Source: an uncultured Pseudomonadota bacterium
GTDB lineage: Bacteria > Desulfobacterota_B > Binatia > UBA9968
NCBI GenBank assembly: GCA_946478635.1
Contig: CAMLCX010000380.1
Span: 1-5,184 of the forward strand
Reading direction: 5' to 3'
DNA length: 5,184 nucleotides
Positions 1 to 5,184 of the stretch are shown here, one piece after another. Within the stretch, counting starts at the first letter, position 1. Each line of letters starts with the position of its first letter. A model generated the notes under the pieces. It worked only from the letters and a program-made list of their open reading frames with translations. It was not told the origin of the DNA and did no database searches. A program made the position numbers and the translations under genes.

Positions 1-448
1 TCAAGCCGAGTTTTCGATTGGTAAAAAACACATAATGCGATTCGCTGTTCGGCGAGCCGAGATAGATGAACTTGTCGAGATCGTATTGAACGCCGGCCTC
101 GGCCAAAATCGCTGACGACACCATGCCGCTCGGGGCACTGCCGATCACAAGGCCATCCGCGCGCGCGCCGCGGTAGAGATGATTGGCCGCCTTGGTACCA
201 CCGGCGCCGGGCATGAACTCGATCACGATAGTTGGGCTTCCCGGCACATGTTTCTTTAGATAATTTGCGACAGCTCGGGTGCGCATCTCGCCGACGCCGC
301 CCGGCGCGCTGCCGCGAATGATGGTGATGGTTTTTCCTTGATAGAAGGAAGTTTGCGCCAAGCCGACTGAAGCAAAGAATAGCAGCGACAGAAAACTCAA
401 AGCCGCAAAGGCTCTATTTTTTAGACTGTCGCGTGAAAAGTGTGTCAC
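1..448 (-). CDS. TTT (TctC/Bug family) solute-binding receptor, N-terminal part
   Basis: Partial gene; about 149 codons are visible and it continues past the left edge (full family length is about 320 residues). It encodes an extracytoplasmic receptor of the tripartite tricarboxylate transporter type, which captures small carboxylates or similar solutes for a TctA/TctB membrane permease. No permease gene is visible. The product starts with a signal peptide: a basic N-region (residues 1-13), a hydrophobic core AFAALSFLSLLFF near residues 14-26, and a likely cut after GLA or GLAQ near residues 31-32. The mature start reads FYQGKTITIIRGSAPGG, the family's first beta strand and ligand-loop signature. 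It is followed by VPGSPTIVIEFMPGAGG, AANHLY and the later YDLDKFIYLGSP. The start is GTG at 448; it gives a normal signal peptide length, but I see only a weak ribosome binding site, and an upstream in-frame TTG cannot be excluded. It lies 187 bases downstream of the molybdenum-hydroxylase gene on the same strand. The family call is firm; the ligand is unknown. Confidence 0.9.
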   Translation of the reverse strand, partial: MTHFSRDSLKNRAFAALSFLSLLFFASVGLAQTSFYQGKTITIIRGSAPGGVGEMRTRAVANYLKKHVPGSPTIVIEFMPGAGGTKAANHLYRGARADGLVIGSAPSGMVSSAILAEAGVQYDLDKFIYLGSPNSESHYVFFTNRKLGL

Positions 449-464
449 GATCAGGTTCGATTGC

Positions 465-546
465 TCACCACGAAGATCACGAAGGCCACGAAGGGTTCCG
501 ATAACCAAAACTCCGAACTTCGTGCCCTTCGTGTCCTTCGTGGTGA
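465..546. repeat. Large imperfect palindrome built of 9-base CACGAAG units
   Basis: Bases 465-493 pair with 518-546 as a 29-base stem with three mismatches (476/535, 477/534, 486/525) and a 24-base loop. The left arm has three copies of CACGAAG, at 469, 478 and 487, exactly 9 bases apart. The right arm has the complement CTTCGTG three times, at 518, 527 and 536, again 9 bases apart. From memory, repeats of the form CCACGAAGGACACGAAGG are common in gaps of some environmental genomes, so this is probably a dispersed extragenic palindrome (REP/MITE-like). It ends only 16 bases before the GTG start of the receptor gene, so the folded form could affect translation or transcript stability. Confidence 0.88.
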
Positions 547-608
547 AAACTTGTTCCCATTTGATTGCATCTCTGTCGCGCTGGGTCCTCCGCGGTGAAA
601 ACTTCTTC
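542..608. repeat. Direct repeat GGTGAAAACTT(G/C)TTC flanking a second degenerate module
   Basis: GGTGAAAACTTGTTC at 542-556 recurs as GGTGAAAACTTCTTC at 594-608, matching at 14 of 15 positions, 52 bases apart. The first copy is the outer end of the palindrome. The second follows CTCTGTCGCGCTGGGTCCTCCGC (571-593, read in two overlapping pieces), which resembles a worn copy of the 'CTCTGCGTCCTCCGCGGTGA' type of intergenic repeat I recall from similar genomes. The pair suggests tandem or nested insertion of related elements sharing one end. The direct repeat is visible; its origin is inference. Confidence 0.6.
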
Positions 609-635
609 ACAGTAAACCGGGGAGTCTCATTTTTT

Positions 636-2882
636 TTAGTCCTTACGCTCATTGGCAGCCTCCTTGATCGCCCGCCAAACTTTTTCCGGCGTTAGCGGTA
701 GCGATTTGACGCGCGCCCCGGTGCTCCAGAAAACCGCATTCGCAACAGCCGGCGCAACCGGAATGATGCCGCCCTCGCCCAAGCCTTTGGCGCCGTACGG
801 TCCCGGCCCGTTGGCGTCTTCGATGAGAATCGATTCGAACTCGTCCGGCACGTCGTCGAAGGTTGGCACCTTGTAATCGATCAAGGTGGAATTGACGATT
901 TGTCCGGCCTCGAAGTGGTAGGTTTCATAGAATGTATGACCGAAACCCATCATCGCCGAGCCTTCGTCCTGCCCTTCGCATTGCAGCGGATGAAGCGCCT
1001 TGCCGGCGTCGGCGGCGGTCACATATTTTTCGACGTGGACTTTGCCGGTTTCCTGGTCCACCGAAACTTCCACCGCGCCGATACCGATCTCCCAGAACAG
1101 CGGATTGGCCGGCGTCGGCGCCATGCCGCTGTGCGCGTAACCGGTGCCCACCAACTCGCCGCCCTGCATGGCAAAGTGTTTGTGAATCAATTCGCCGTAG
1201 GTAATTTTTTTGCCGCCGGCGATCGCTTCGCCGTCCTTGAGAGTGACCGCGTCTTCCGGGCACTCGAAGTGTTCCATCGCCAATTCGACGATTTGCCGGC
1301 GCGCATCGCCGCCCGCCAGCTCAACGGCTTTGCCCATCACCGTGGTCGACCGGCTCGATCCCGTGGAGCGATCGAACGGCGTGAATGCGGTATCGATGGG
1401 GCGAATCGTCACCCGCTCCAGCGGCACGCGCAATTCTTCGGCGACGATCTGGCTCATCACGGTTTTTGCCCCCTGACCCAATTCGACCGTGCCGCAGAGA
1501 AATACGACGCTGCCGTCGGAAAGCACATGAACCGTCGAAGTCGAGGCCAGCGGCGCACCGGGATCGGTGGTGCCGAAACCGACTCCACGGCCGCAGCCGT
1601 TCTTTGAAACAGGACCGTCCCAACCCAATTTGTCGGTCACGAGCTTGAAGCCCTTGGCAAGGTCCGCGTCCAGCGGCTTGTATTTGGGCCGGATCTCTTC
1701 GCCTTTCTTGACCAGATTTTTCAAACGCAGCTCGACGGGATCGATGCCGAGTTTCTGCGCGATGATATCCATTTGCGATTCAGTGGCCCAGGCGGTCTGC
1801 GGCCCGCCGATGGAACGAAACGACGCCGCTGACACTGTGTTGGTATAAACGCAGTAGGAATTAATTTTTAGATTTGGATAGCGGTAGGGCCCCAGGATGC
1901 GCGTTAGCGTTCGGCCCGTCACCACCGGCCCCGTCTCCGCGTAGGCGCCCGTGTTGAGATAAATCTCCGCCTGCTTCGCCACCAGCGTGCCGTCTTTCTT
2001 CACGCCGGTCTTGAGCTTGCATTTAATCGCGTGGCGCCGGCAGGTCGCCATAGCTTCGGAAAAAGTTTGGACCACGCGCACAGGCCGCCCGGCTTTGCGC
2101 GCCAGCGCCGTCACCAGCGGCTCGATCTTGCCGCCCGATTTGCTTCCGTACGCGCCGCCGACAAAGTTCACGTGCACGCGCACCTTCGACAACGGAAAGC
2201 GAAAAATTTCCGCGACTTCCTGGCGCACGCCGAAGGGGTGGCCGGTGGATGTCCAGATATTGATGCCGTCGGTTTCGACCTGGGCGATGGCCGTGTGCGG
2301 CTCCATCGAGTAGTGATAGATCATCGGAAATTCGAAGCTGTCTTCGAAGATCTCGTCAGCCTCGGCGAAGCCTCTTTCGACGTCGCCTTTGACAAGCTCA
2401 GCTGTAGCGCAGATGTTGCGCTCGGCGAACTCGTGAAGGCGCGGCGCGCCGGCCGCGATCGCATCATCGACTTCGATGACCGCCGGCATTTCTTCGTATT
2501 CCACGTGAATCTTCGACAACGCTTCTTCGGCCGTCGCCCGGTCGAGCGCCGCCACTGCCGCCACCGGCTGGCCGGCATAGATCACGCGATCGATGGCGAT
2601 GATCGGCTGGTCCTTATTTTTGCCGCGGCCGATGTAGGGATCGATGTCGGTAAAATCTTTGCCGGTGAGAACCGCAACGACTCCGGGCAGAGCCTCCGCC
2701 TCGCGGCTGTCGATCGCGCGAATGCGCGCGTGCGCGTAGGGGCTGCGCAGAAACTTTCCTTCGATCATGCCCGGTATGATCAAATCGCCGGCGTACTTGG
2801 CTTTGCCGGTAACCTTGTCGGCGCCATCGACCCGTTGGACAGACGTTCCGACGATGGAAAAGTCGCGGACACTGGCGCCCAA
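636..2882 (-). CDS. Molybdopterin-binding large subunit, xanthine dehydrogenase / aldehyde oxidase / CO dehydrogenase superfamily
   Basis: 748 residues, the usual length of a stand-alone large subunit. It would bind molybdopterin cofactor and hydroxylate a substrate using water, passing electrons to [2Fe-2S] and FAD partner subunits. The N-terminal hammerhead-like domain (about 1-135) contains VGTSVQRVDGADKVTGKAKY (11-30), typical of the family. Cofactor and active-site motifs follow in order: VGGAYGSKSGG (241-251), SFRSIGGPQ (354-362), VELGQGAK (466-473), STGSSRSTT (506-514) and GAKGLGEGG (697-705), where Glu703 is the expected catalytic base. The start is TTG at 2882 because GAGGTG lies 5 bases before it; an in-frame GTG 9 bases upstream is the alternative. 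The active-site loop is neither AYRCSFR (form I CO dehydrogenase) nor AYRGAGR (form II), so CO oxidation is unlikely. No Fe-S or FAD subunit gene is adjacent within the window. Substrate unknown. Confidence 0.95.
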   Translation of the reverse strand: MGASVRDFSIVGTSVQRVDGADKVTGKAKYAGDLIIPGMIEGKFLRSPYAHARIRAIDSREAEALPGVVAVLTGKDFTDIDPYIGRGKNKDQPIIAIDRVIYAGQPVAAVAALDRATAEEALSKIHVEYEEMPAVIEVDDAIAAGAPRLHEFAERNICATAELVKGDVERGFAEADEIFEDSFEFPMIYHYSMEPHTAIAQVETDGINIWTSTGHPFGVRQEVAEIFRFPLSKVRVHVNFVGGAYGSKSGGKIEPLVTALARKAGRPVRVVQTFSEAMATCRRHAIKCKLKTGVKKDGTLVAKQAEIYLNTGAYAETGPVVTGRTLTRILGPYRYPNLKINSYCVYTNTVSAASFRSIGGPQTAWATESQMDIIAQKLGIDPVELRLKNLVKKGEEIRPKYKPLDADLAKGFKLVTDKLGWDGPVSKNGCGRGVGFGTTDPGAPLASTSTVHVLSDGSVVFLCGTVELGQGAKTVMSQIVAEELRVPLERVTIRPIDTAFTPFDRSTGSSRSTTVMGKAVELAGGDARRQIVELAMEHFECPEDAVTLKDGEAIAGGKKITYGELIHKHFAMQGGELVGTGYAHSGMAPTPANPLFWEIGIGAVEVSVDQETGKVHVEKYVTAADAGKALHPLQCEGQDEGSAMMGFGHTFYETYHFEAGQIVNSTLIDYKVPTFDDVPDEFESILIEDANGPGPYGAKGLGEGGIIPVAPAVANAVFWSTGARVKSLPLTPEKVWRAIKEAANERKD

Positions 2883-2887
2883 ATCAG

Positions 2888-2893
2888 CACCTC
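2888..2893 (-). promoter_or_regulatory. Ribosome binding site GAGGTG for the TTG start
   Basis: Read on the minus strand, GAGGTG sits 5 bases before the TTG at 2882-2880. This spacing and match decide in favour of TTG. The alternative in-frame GTG lies inside this motif and would have no comparable site of its own. Confidence 0.6.
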
Positions 2894-2959
2894 GTTTTCA
2901 TCTAACGATGTATTTGCCTGCGTGCCATTCCGAAATTTATCGCGATAAAGACACTCTCC

Positions 2960-2986
2960 CGTATAACGCGCTCACTTTACTGTCAA
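2960..2986 (-). promoter_or_regulatory. Candidate sigma70-type promoter for the molybdenum-hydroxylase gene
   Basis: On the minus strand a perfect TTGACA (2986-2981) is followed after 15 bases by TATACG (2965-2960), which matches TATAAT at its first four positions. The spacer is short of the ideal 17. It would give a leader of roughly 70 bases before the TTG start. It is the best promoter-like pair I found upstream of this gene. The match is visible; function is inferred. Confidence 0.35.
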
Positions 2987-3098
2987 GGAGAACAATCCCC
3001 TCCCTTGAGCGAAGACAATTTCGATGCGATCCTTTTCCCCAAGTCATGCTAAATGAATTTAACAAGCTGGGGACGATGAAATCTTTCTTAAAGGCGTC

Positions 3099-3123
3099 AC
3101 CCCCGAATGTTTTTATCGGGGGT
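3099..3123. repeat. GC-rich hairpin ACCCCCGA / TCGGGGGT
   Basis: Bases 3099-3106 pair perfectly with 3116-3123, an 8-bp stem with a 9-base AT-rich loop. No T-run follows on either strand, and it lies in a gap between divergent genes, so it is unlikely to be an intrinsic terminator. It abuts the degenerate repeat just downstream and may be one end of the same dispersed element. Confidence 0.6.
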
Positions 3124-3138
3124 CCAGTCCGGATTTGC

Positions 3139-3172
3139 CTGGATTCCCGCTTTACACATGCGGCAATGACAG
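3139..3172. repeat. Degenerate copy of a GGATTCCCGC...GCGGGAATGAC type intergenic repeat
   Basis: CTGGATTCCCGC (3139-3150) is followed by TTTACACAT and then GCGGCAATGACAG (3160-3172). This closely resembles the very common intergenic palindrome whose ends read CTGGATTCCCGC and GCGGGAATGAC, recalled from many proteobacterial and environmental genomes. Here the second arm carries a C where the consensus has G, and the centre is altered, so the stem is weakened. In one frame it translates to LDSRFTHAAMTD, a variant of the familiar spurious 'LDSRLRGND' peptide. Identification rests on memory of the consensus. Confidence 0.55.
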
Positions 3173-3224
3173 ACTTCGGATAGGCGGTTTTCTTGACGCA
3201 ACGAACCGCGGGTAATCGCCCCCT

Positions 3225-4229
3225 GTGATTGAACAACGACACAATTCCGTGTTGCCGATCATCCTGCTCGTTGCCGCGCTGCTATCAGTGTTTCGTGCTG
3301 CAGCCGCTCAGATCGCTTCGAATGAAATCTCGGTCGAACTGGCACCCATCGAAGTCGATCCCAAACGTCCGGAGGAAAAAAATTTCGGCGCGCTGACACT
3401 CCTTGGCGCCTTTCATTTGCAGTCCAAAGATCAACGCTTCGGCGGGTTATCCGGCCTCGCCGCCGGCACCGATGGCAAACTTTACGCGGTTTCCGACCGT
3501 GGTTACTGGCTATCGGCTAAAATGCAGATGGATTCGAACGGCGCATTGCTCAATCTGGTCGATTGGCAGATCTCGCCCATGCTGACAGCGACAAAAACCC
3601 CGGTTACCGGACGTTTGAGAGACGCCGAGGCATTGGCGCAGACGCGCGACGGGTCATTTCTAGTTGCGTTCGAAGGCGTTCACCGGATCTGGCGCTATAG
3701 CGCGCCGCCAAACACTTTCAGCTCGACGCCGTCGCCGATGCAACTTCCGCCTGCAATCGCGCGGGCGCCGAGCAACGGCGGGATGGAAGGGCTCGCAATG
3801 CTGCCCGACGGCCGGCTGCTGATATTAACCGAGCAATTCGACAATCCCGATGGCAGCATTAAAGGTTGGCTGGTCGCCGACGACAAATCGGCGGAATTAT
3901 CCTACGTCCCATCCCAGGGTTTTCACGTCACCGACTGTGCCGCGCTCGACAATGGCGACGTGGTGGTGCTCGAGCGCCGCTACGTTCCCTTCGCCATCCT
4001 GTCGGTGCGTCTGACCCTCGTCAAAGCCGCGAGCATCCGCCCGGGCGCCAAGCTCGCCGGGAAAGAATTGTTCAAGTTAGAGCAACCGCTTGCTGCCGAA
4101 AATTACGAAGGCATCGCGGTTCAACGGACTCCGAAAGGAACTGTGATCTTTATCGTCTCCGACGATAACTACAGTCCGTTCCAGCAAACTTTGCTTTTAC
4201 AGTTTCTATTGCCCGACACCGCTAATTGA
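3225..4229 (+). CDS. Secreted 'esterase-like activity of phytase' family protein
   Basis: 334 residues with a signal peptide: hydrophobic residues 9-22 (VLPIILLVAALLSV) and a likely cut after AAAA near residue 28. The mature part resembles the phytase-like domain family annotated as having esterase-like activity, a beta-propeller-type fold. Matching blocks in order are RFGGLSGLA (71-79), YAVSDRGYW (87-95), RDAEALA (132-138), FEGVHRIWRY (149-158), NGGMEGLAMLPDGRLL (184-199), VVLERRYVPF (247-256), NYEGIAV (293-299) and IFIVSDDNYSPFQQTLLLQF (308-327). The regularly spaced acidic residues (Asp91, Asp133, Glu135, Glu150, Glu188, Glu250, Glu295, Asp313, Asp314) could bind metal, though this is inference. 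The start is GTG at 3225 with only a weak upstream GGGT; in-frame GTG (3249) or TTG (3252) would shorten the N-region but keep the signal peptide core. It is transcribed away from the molybdenum gene. The family call is good; actual phosphatase or esterase activity is unproven and the substrate unknown. Confidence 0.85.
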   Translation: MIEQRHNSVLPIILLVAALLSVFRAAAAQIASNEISVELAPIEVDPKRPEEKNFGALTLLGAFHLQSKDQRFGGLSGLAAGTDGKLYAVSDRGYWLSAKMQMDSNGALLNLVDWQISPMLTATKTPVTGRLRDAEALAQTRDGSFLVAFEGVHRIWRYSAPPNTFSSTPSPMQLPPAIARAPSNGGMEGLAMLPDGRLLILTEQFDNPDGSIKGWLVADDKSAELSYVPSQGFHVTDCAALDNGDVVVLERRYVPFAILSVRLTLVKAASIRPGAKLAGKELFKLEQPLAAENYEGIAVQRTPKGTVIFIVSDDNYSPFQQTLLLQFLLPDTAN

Positions 4230-4263
4230 GACGCTGAATCCAATTTCTGATTCGCATGCATTT

Positions 4264-4293
4264 GTAGGGGCGGCCCCCCGTCGCCGCCCATCC
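4264..4293. repeat. Hairpin repeat of the GTAGGGGCGG...CCGCCC type
   Basis: GGGCGGC (4268-4274) pairs with GCCGCCC (4283-4289), a 7-bp stem around an 8-base loop. The leading TTTGTAGGGGCGG matches the start of a dispersed intergenic repeat I recall from several environmental phyla, often written GTAGGGGCGGGCC...GCCCGCCC. The pairing is visible; the family assignment is from memory. Confidence 0.6.
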
Positions 4294-4301
4294 GAGTAAT
4301 A

Positions 4302-4334
4302 GTAGGGTGGAGGCGCGGAGCGCCGATACCCACC
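4302..4334. repeat. Hairpin repeat of the GTAGGGTGG...ACCCACC type
   Basis: The outer stem is GGTGG (4306-4310) with CCACC (4330-4334). The inner stem is GGCGC (4312-4316) with GCGCC (4320-4324), closed by a 3-base GGA loop. An asymmetric internal loop (one base against five) separates the stems. It begins with GTAGGGTGG and ends with ACCCACCG, like another widespread intergenic palindrome. It sits only 8 bases after the preceding module, so the two may travel or be transcribed as a pair. Confidence 0.65.
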
Positions 4335-4384
4335 GTTGGAAAGCGTTGACATCGCATACCGGCCCGTAGTTAGTTTGGACCGAC

Positions 4385-5184
4385 ATGAGCCCAAATGTCG
4401 GCGAAGAAGCATCGCAGATTTTCCGGCCCGATGACCTGCGCGATTTCAGCACCGCGGTGTTCAAGCACTTCGGTGTGCCCGCTGCGGATGCAAAGCTCGC
4501 CGCGGACGTATTGGCTAAGAGCGATCTGCGCGGCATCGACTCCCATGGCGTTGCGCGCTTGCACACCTATTTCGAAATGCTCGAATTGGGCAGAATCAAT
4601 CCCAAACCAAAGATCAAAATCGTCCGCGAAAAAGCCAGCGTCGCGACGGTCGACGGCGACAACGGCTTGGGTTTAGTCGTCGGCCCGAAGGCGAACGAGA
4701 TCGCCATGGACAAAGCCGAGCAGCATGGCTCCGGCTGGGTCAGCGTGTGCAATACCAACCATTTCGGTATCGCTGGCTACTATCCGTTGCAAGCACTTGA
4801 AAGAGATTTAATCGGCTGGGCGATGACAAACACGACCAAGCTGGTCGTGCCACTGTGGGGCGCCGAGAGAATGCTCGGGACTAATCCCATCGCCATTGCA
4901 TTCCCAGGTTTCAAAGAACCGCCGATTGTCGTCGACATGGCGACGAGCGCTGTCGCTTATGGGAAAATTGAAATTGCCTTGCGCAAGAAAGAGCCCGTGC
5001 CCAAAGGTTGGGTCGTCGACAAAGAGGGCCGTGACACGATCAATCCCCAAGACATGATCAACGGCGGCGCCCAGTTGCCGCTTGGCTCGGATCGAGAGAT
5101 GGGCGGCCATAAAGGTTATGGACTCGCATCGATGGTCGATATTCTTTGCTGCGTTCTAAGCGGCGCCAACTGGGGCCCCTTCGC
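4385..5184 (+). CDS. Ldh2-type malate/L-lactate dehydrogenase family oxidoreductase, C-terminally cut
   Basis: 266 codons are visible and the frame is open to the right edge; the family is usually about 340-360 residues, so roughly 80-90 are missing. Members are NAD(P)-dependent dehydrogenases of 2-hydroxyacids or imines (malate, lactate, ureidoglycolate, sulfolactate, piperidine carboxylate). Diagnostic blocks are SDLRGIDSHGVARL (46-59), TVDGDNGLG (88-96), VCNTNHFGIAGYY (121-133) with the conserved His126, MLGTNPIAIAFP (163-174), VDMATSAVAYGKIE (183-196), and GGHKGYGLASMVDILCCVLSGA (240-261, read as overlapping parts) with the nucleotide-binding GHKGYG. The start is ATG at 4385: an in-frame TAG at 4367-4369 rules out anything much further upstream. 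The ribosome binding site is weak (GGA 5 bases before). It is cytoplasmic, with no signal peptide. Family certain; substrate not decidable from sequence alone. Confidence 0.95.
   Translation, partial: MSPNVGEEASQIFRPDDLRDFSTAVFKHFGVPAADAKLAADVLAKSDLRGIDSHGVARLHTYFEMLELGRINPKPKIKIVREKASVATVDGDNGLGLVVGPKANEIAMDKAEQHGSGWVSVCNTNHFGIAGYYPLQALERDLIGWAMTNTTKLVVPLWGAERMLGTNPIAIAFPGFKEPPIVVDMATSAVAYGKIEIALRKKEPVPKGWVVDKEGRDTINPQDMINGGAQLPLGSDREMGGHKGYGLASMVDILCCVLSGANWGPF

Larger units (their letters stand above)
449..635. other. Intergenic gap filled by repeat modules
   Basis: This 187-base gap separates the stop of the molybdenum-hydroxylase gene from the start of the receptor gene; both read on the minus strand. 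I see no gene in it. Most of it is a long palindrome (465-546) followed by a second, degenerate module ending in a direct repeat (542-556 and 594-608). I see no classical terminator: neither side of the palindrome is followed by a T-run. Read-through from the upstream gene into the receptor gene is therefore possible. Confidence 0.7.
2883..3224. other. Divergent intergenic region (342 bases)
   Basis: This region lies between two genes reading outward, so it should hold promoters for both. It contains the ribosome binding site and candidate promoter of the molybdenum gene at its left end, an 8-bp GC-rich hairpin (3099-3123) and a degenerate repeat (3139-3172) nearer the plus-strand gene. Short open frames crossing it have no recognisable protein features, and part of one simply translates the repeat. 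I found no convincing promoter for the plus-strand gene: TTGACG at 3193-3198 has no good partner at the right distance. Confidence 0.7.
4230..4384. other. Intergenic gap with two adjacent hairpin repeats
   Basis: These 155 bases lie between two plus-strand genes. Two hairpin modules occupy 4264-4334. Beyond them I see no gene, and I see no T-run that would make a standard terminator. TTGACA at 4346-4351 resembles a -35 box, but the best -10 at 17 bases (GTTAGT) matches only three positions and would leave almost no leader. Confidence 0.6.

Noticed and set aside
465..546. Intrinsic terminator between the two minus-strand genes
   Set aside because: The stem is long, but no T-run follows on the minus strand, so it fits a dispersed palindrome better.
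465..546. CRISPR-like array from the regularly spaced CACGAAG units
   Set aside because: Units are 7 bases with 2-base gaps and are mirrored as an inverted repeat; there are no spacers of normal length and no cas genes.
900..1607. Plus-strand open frame of about 235 codons antisense to the same gene
   Set aside because: It is entirely inside the real gene, has low-complexity Arg/Ala/His composition and no family features.
636..2882. CO dehydrogenase CoxL
   Set aside because: The active-site loop reads SAASFRSIGGPQ and lacks both AYRCSFR and AYRGAGR signatures; no coxM or coxS neighbour is seen.
2031..2948. Long plus-strand open frame (about 305 codons) opposite the molybdenum-hydroxylase gene
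   Set aside because: It lies mostly antisense to a gene with clear family motifs, its product has no recognisable domain, and it is Arg/His/Asp-rich as expected from reading a GC-rich gene backwards.
2937..3242. Small open frames on both strands of the divergent gap
   Set aside because: No ribosome binding site or recognisable protein; one ends in LDSRFTHAAMTD, which is translated repeat sequence.
4346..4374. TTGACA plus GTTAGT as a promoter for the Ldh2-type gene
   Set aside because: The -10 matches only three of six positions and transcription would begin almost at the ATG, leaving no leader.

Overview
The window looks like a piece of a moderately GC-rich chromosome from an uncultivated or environmental, soil or sediment type bacterium. 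Two things suggest this: a tripartite tricarboxylate transporter (TTT) solute receptor, a molybdenum hydroxylase and an Ldh2-type dehydrogenase close together, and intergenic gaps that carry palindromic repeats of the kind I recall from Deltaproteobacteria-like, Tectomicrobia, Rokubacteria and Binatota genomes. The lineage is an inference from style. There is no rRNA or marker gene to settle it.

Layout. Bases 1-448 (minus strand) hold the N-terminal half of a secreted TctC/Bug-family receptor, which runs off the left edge. Bases 449-635 are a repeat-rich gap dominated by a long imperfect palindrome. Bases 636-2882 (minus) hold a complete 748-residue molybdopterin-binding large subunit of the xanthine dehydrogenase/aldehyde oxidase/CO dehydrogenase superfamily. 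It probably starts at TTG behind a good ribosome binding site. Bases 2883-3224 are a divergent intergenic region with a candidate promoter for the molybdenum gene, a strong GC-rich hairpin and a degenerate repeat. Bases 3225-4229 (plus) encode a secreted protein of the 'esterase-like activity of phytase' family. Bases 4230-4384 hold two adjacent hairpin repeat modules. From 4385 to the right edge (plus) is an Ldh2-type malate/lactate dehydrogenase family oxidoreductase, cut off before its C terminus.

How the genes may work together. The receptor gene follows the molybdenum subunit on the same strand, 187 bases downstream, so the two may be co-transcribed. A periplasmic receptor for a carboxylate-like solute beside a hydroxylase subunit and, further along, a 2-hydroxyacid dehydrogenase is compatible with uptake and oxidation of small organic acids or aromatic compounds. 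Nothing in the sequence fixes the substrate. The [2Fe-2S] and FAD partners usually encoded beside such a large subunit are not in this window. By hand comparison with bovine xanthine dehydrogenase, the large subunit keeps the catalytic Glu, the Gln near the cofactor and two Arg residues, but lacks the purine-contacting Glu and the stacking Phe. A true xanthine dehydrogenase role is therefore unlikely. I see no clear new multi-gene system. The most unusual content is non-coding: each of the three gaps carries a different palindromic repeat.
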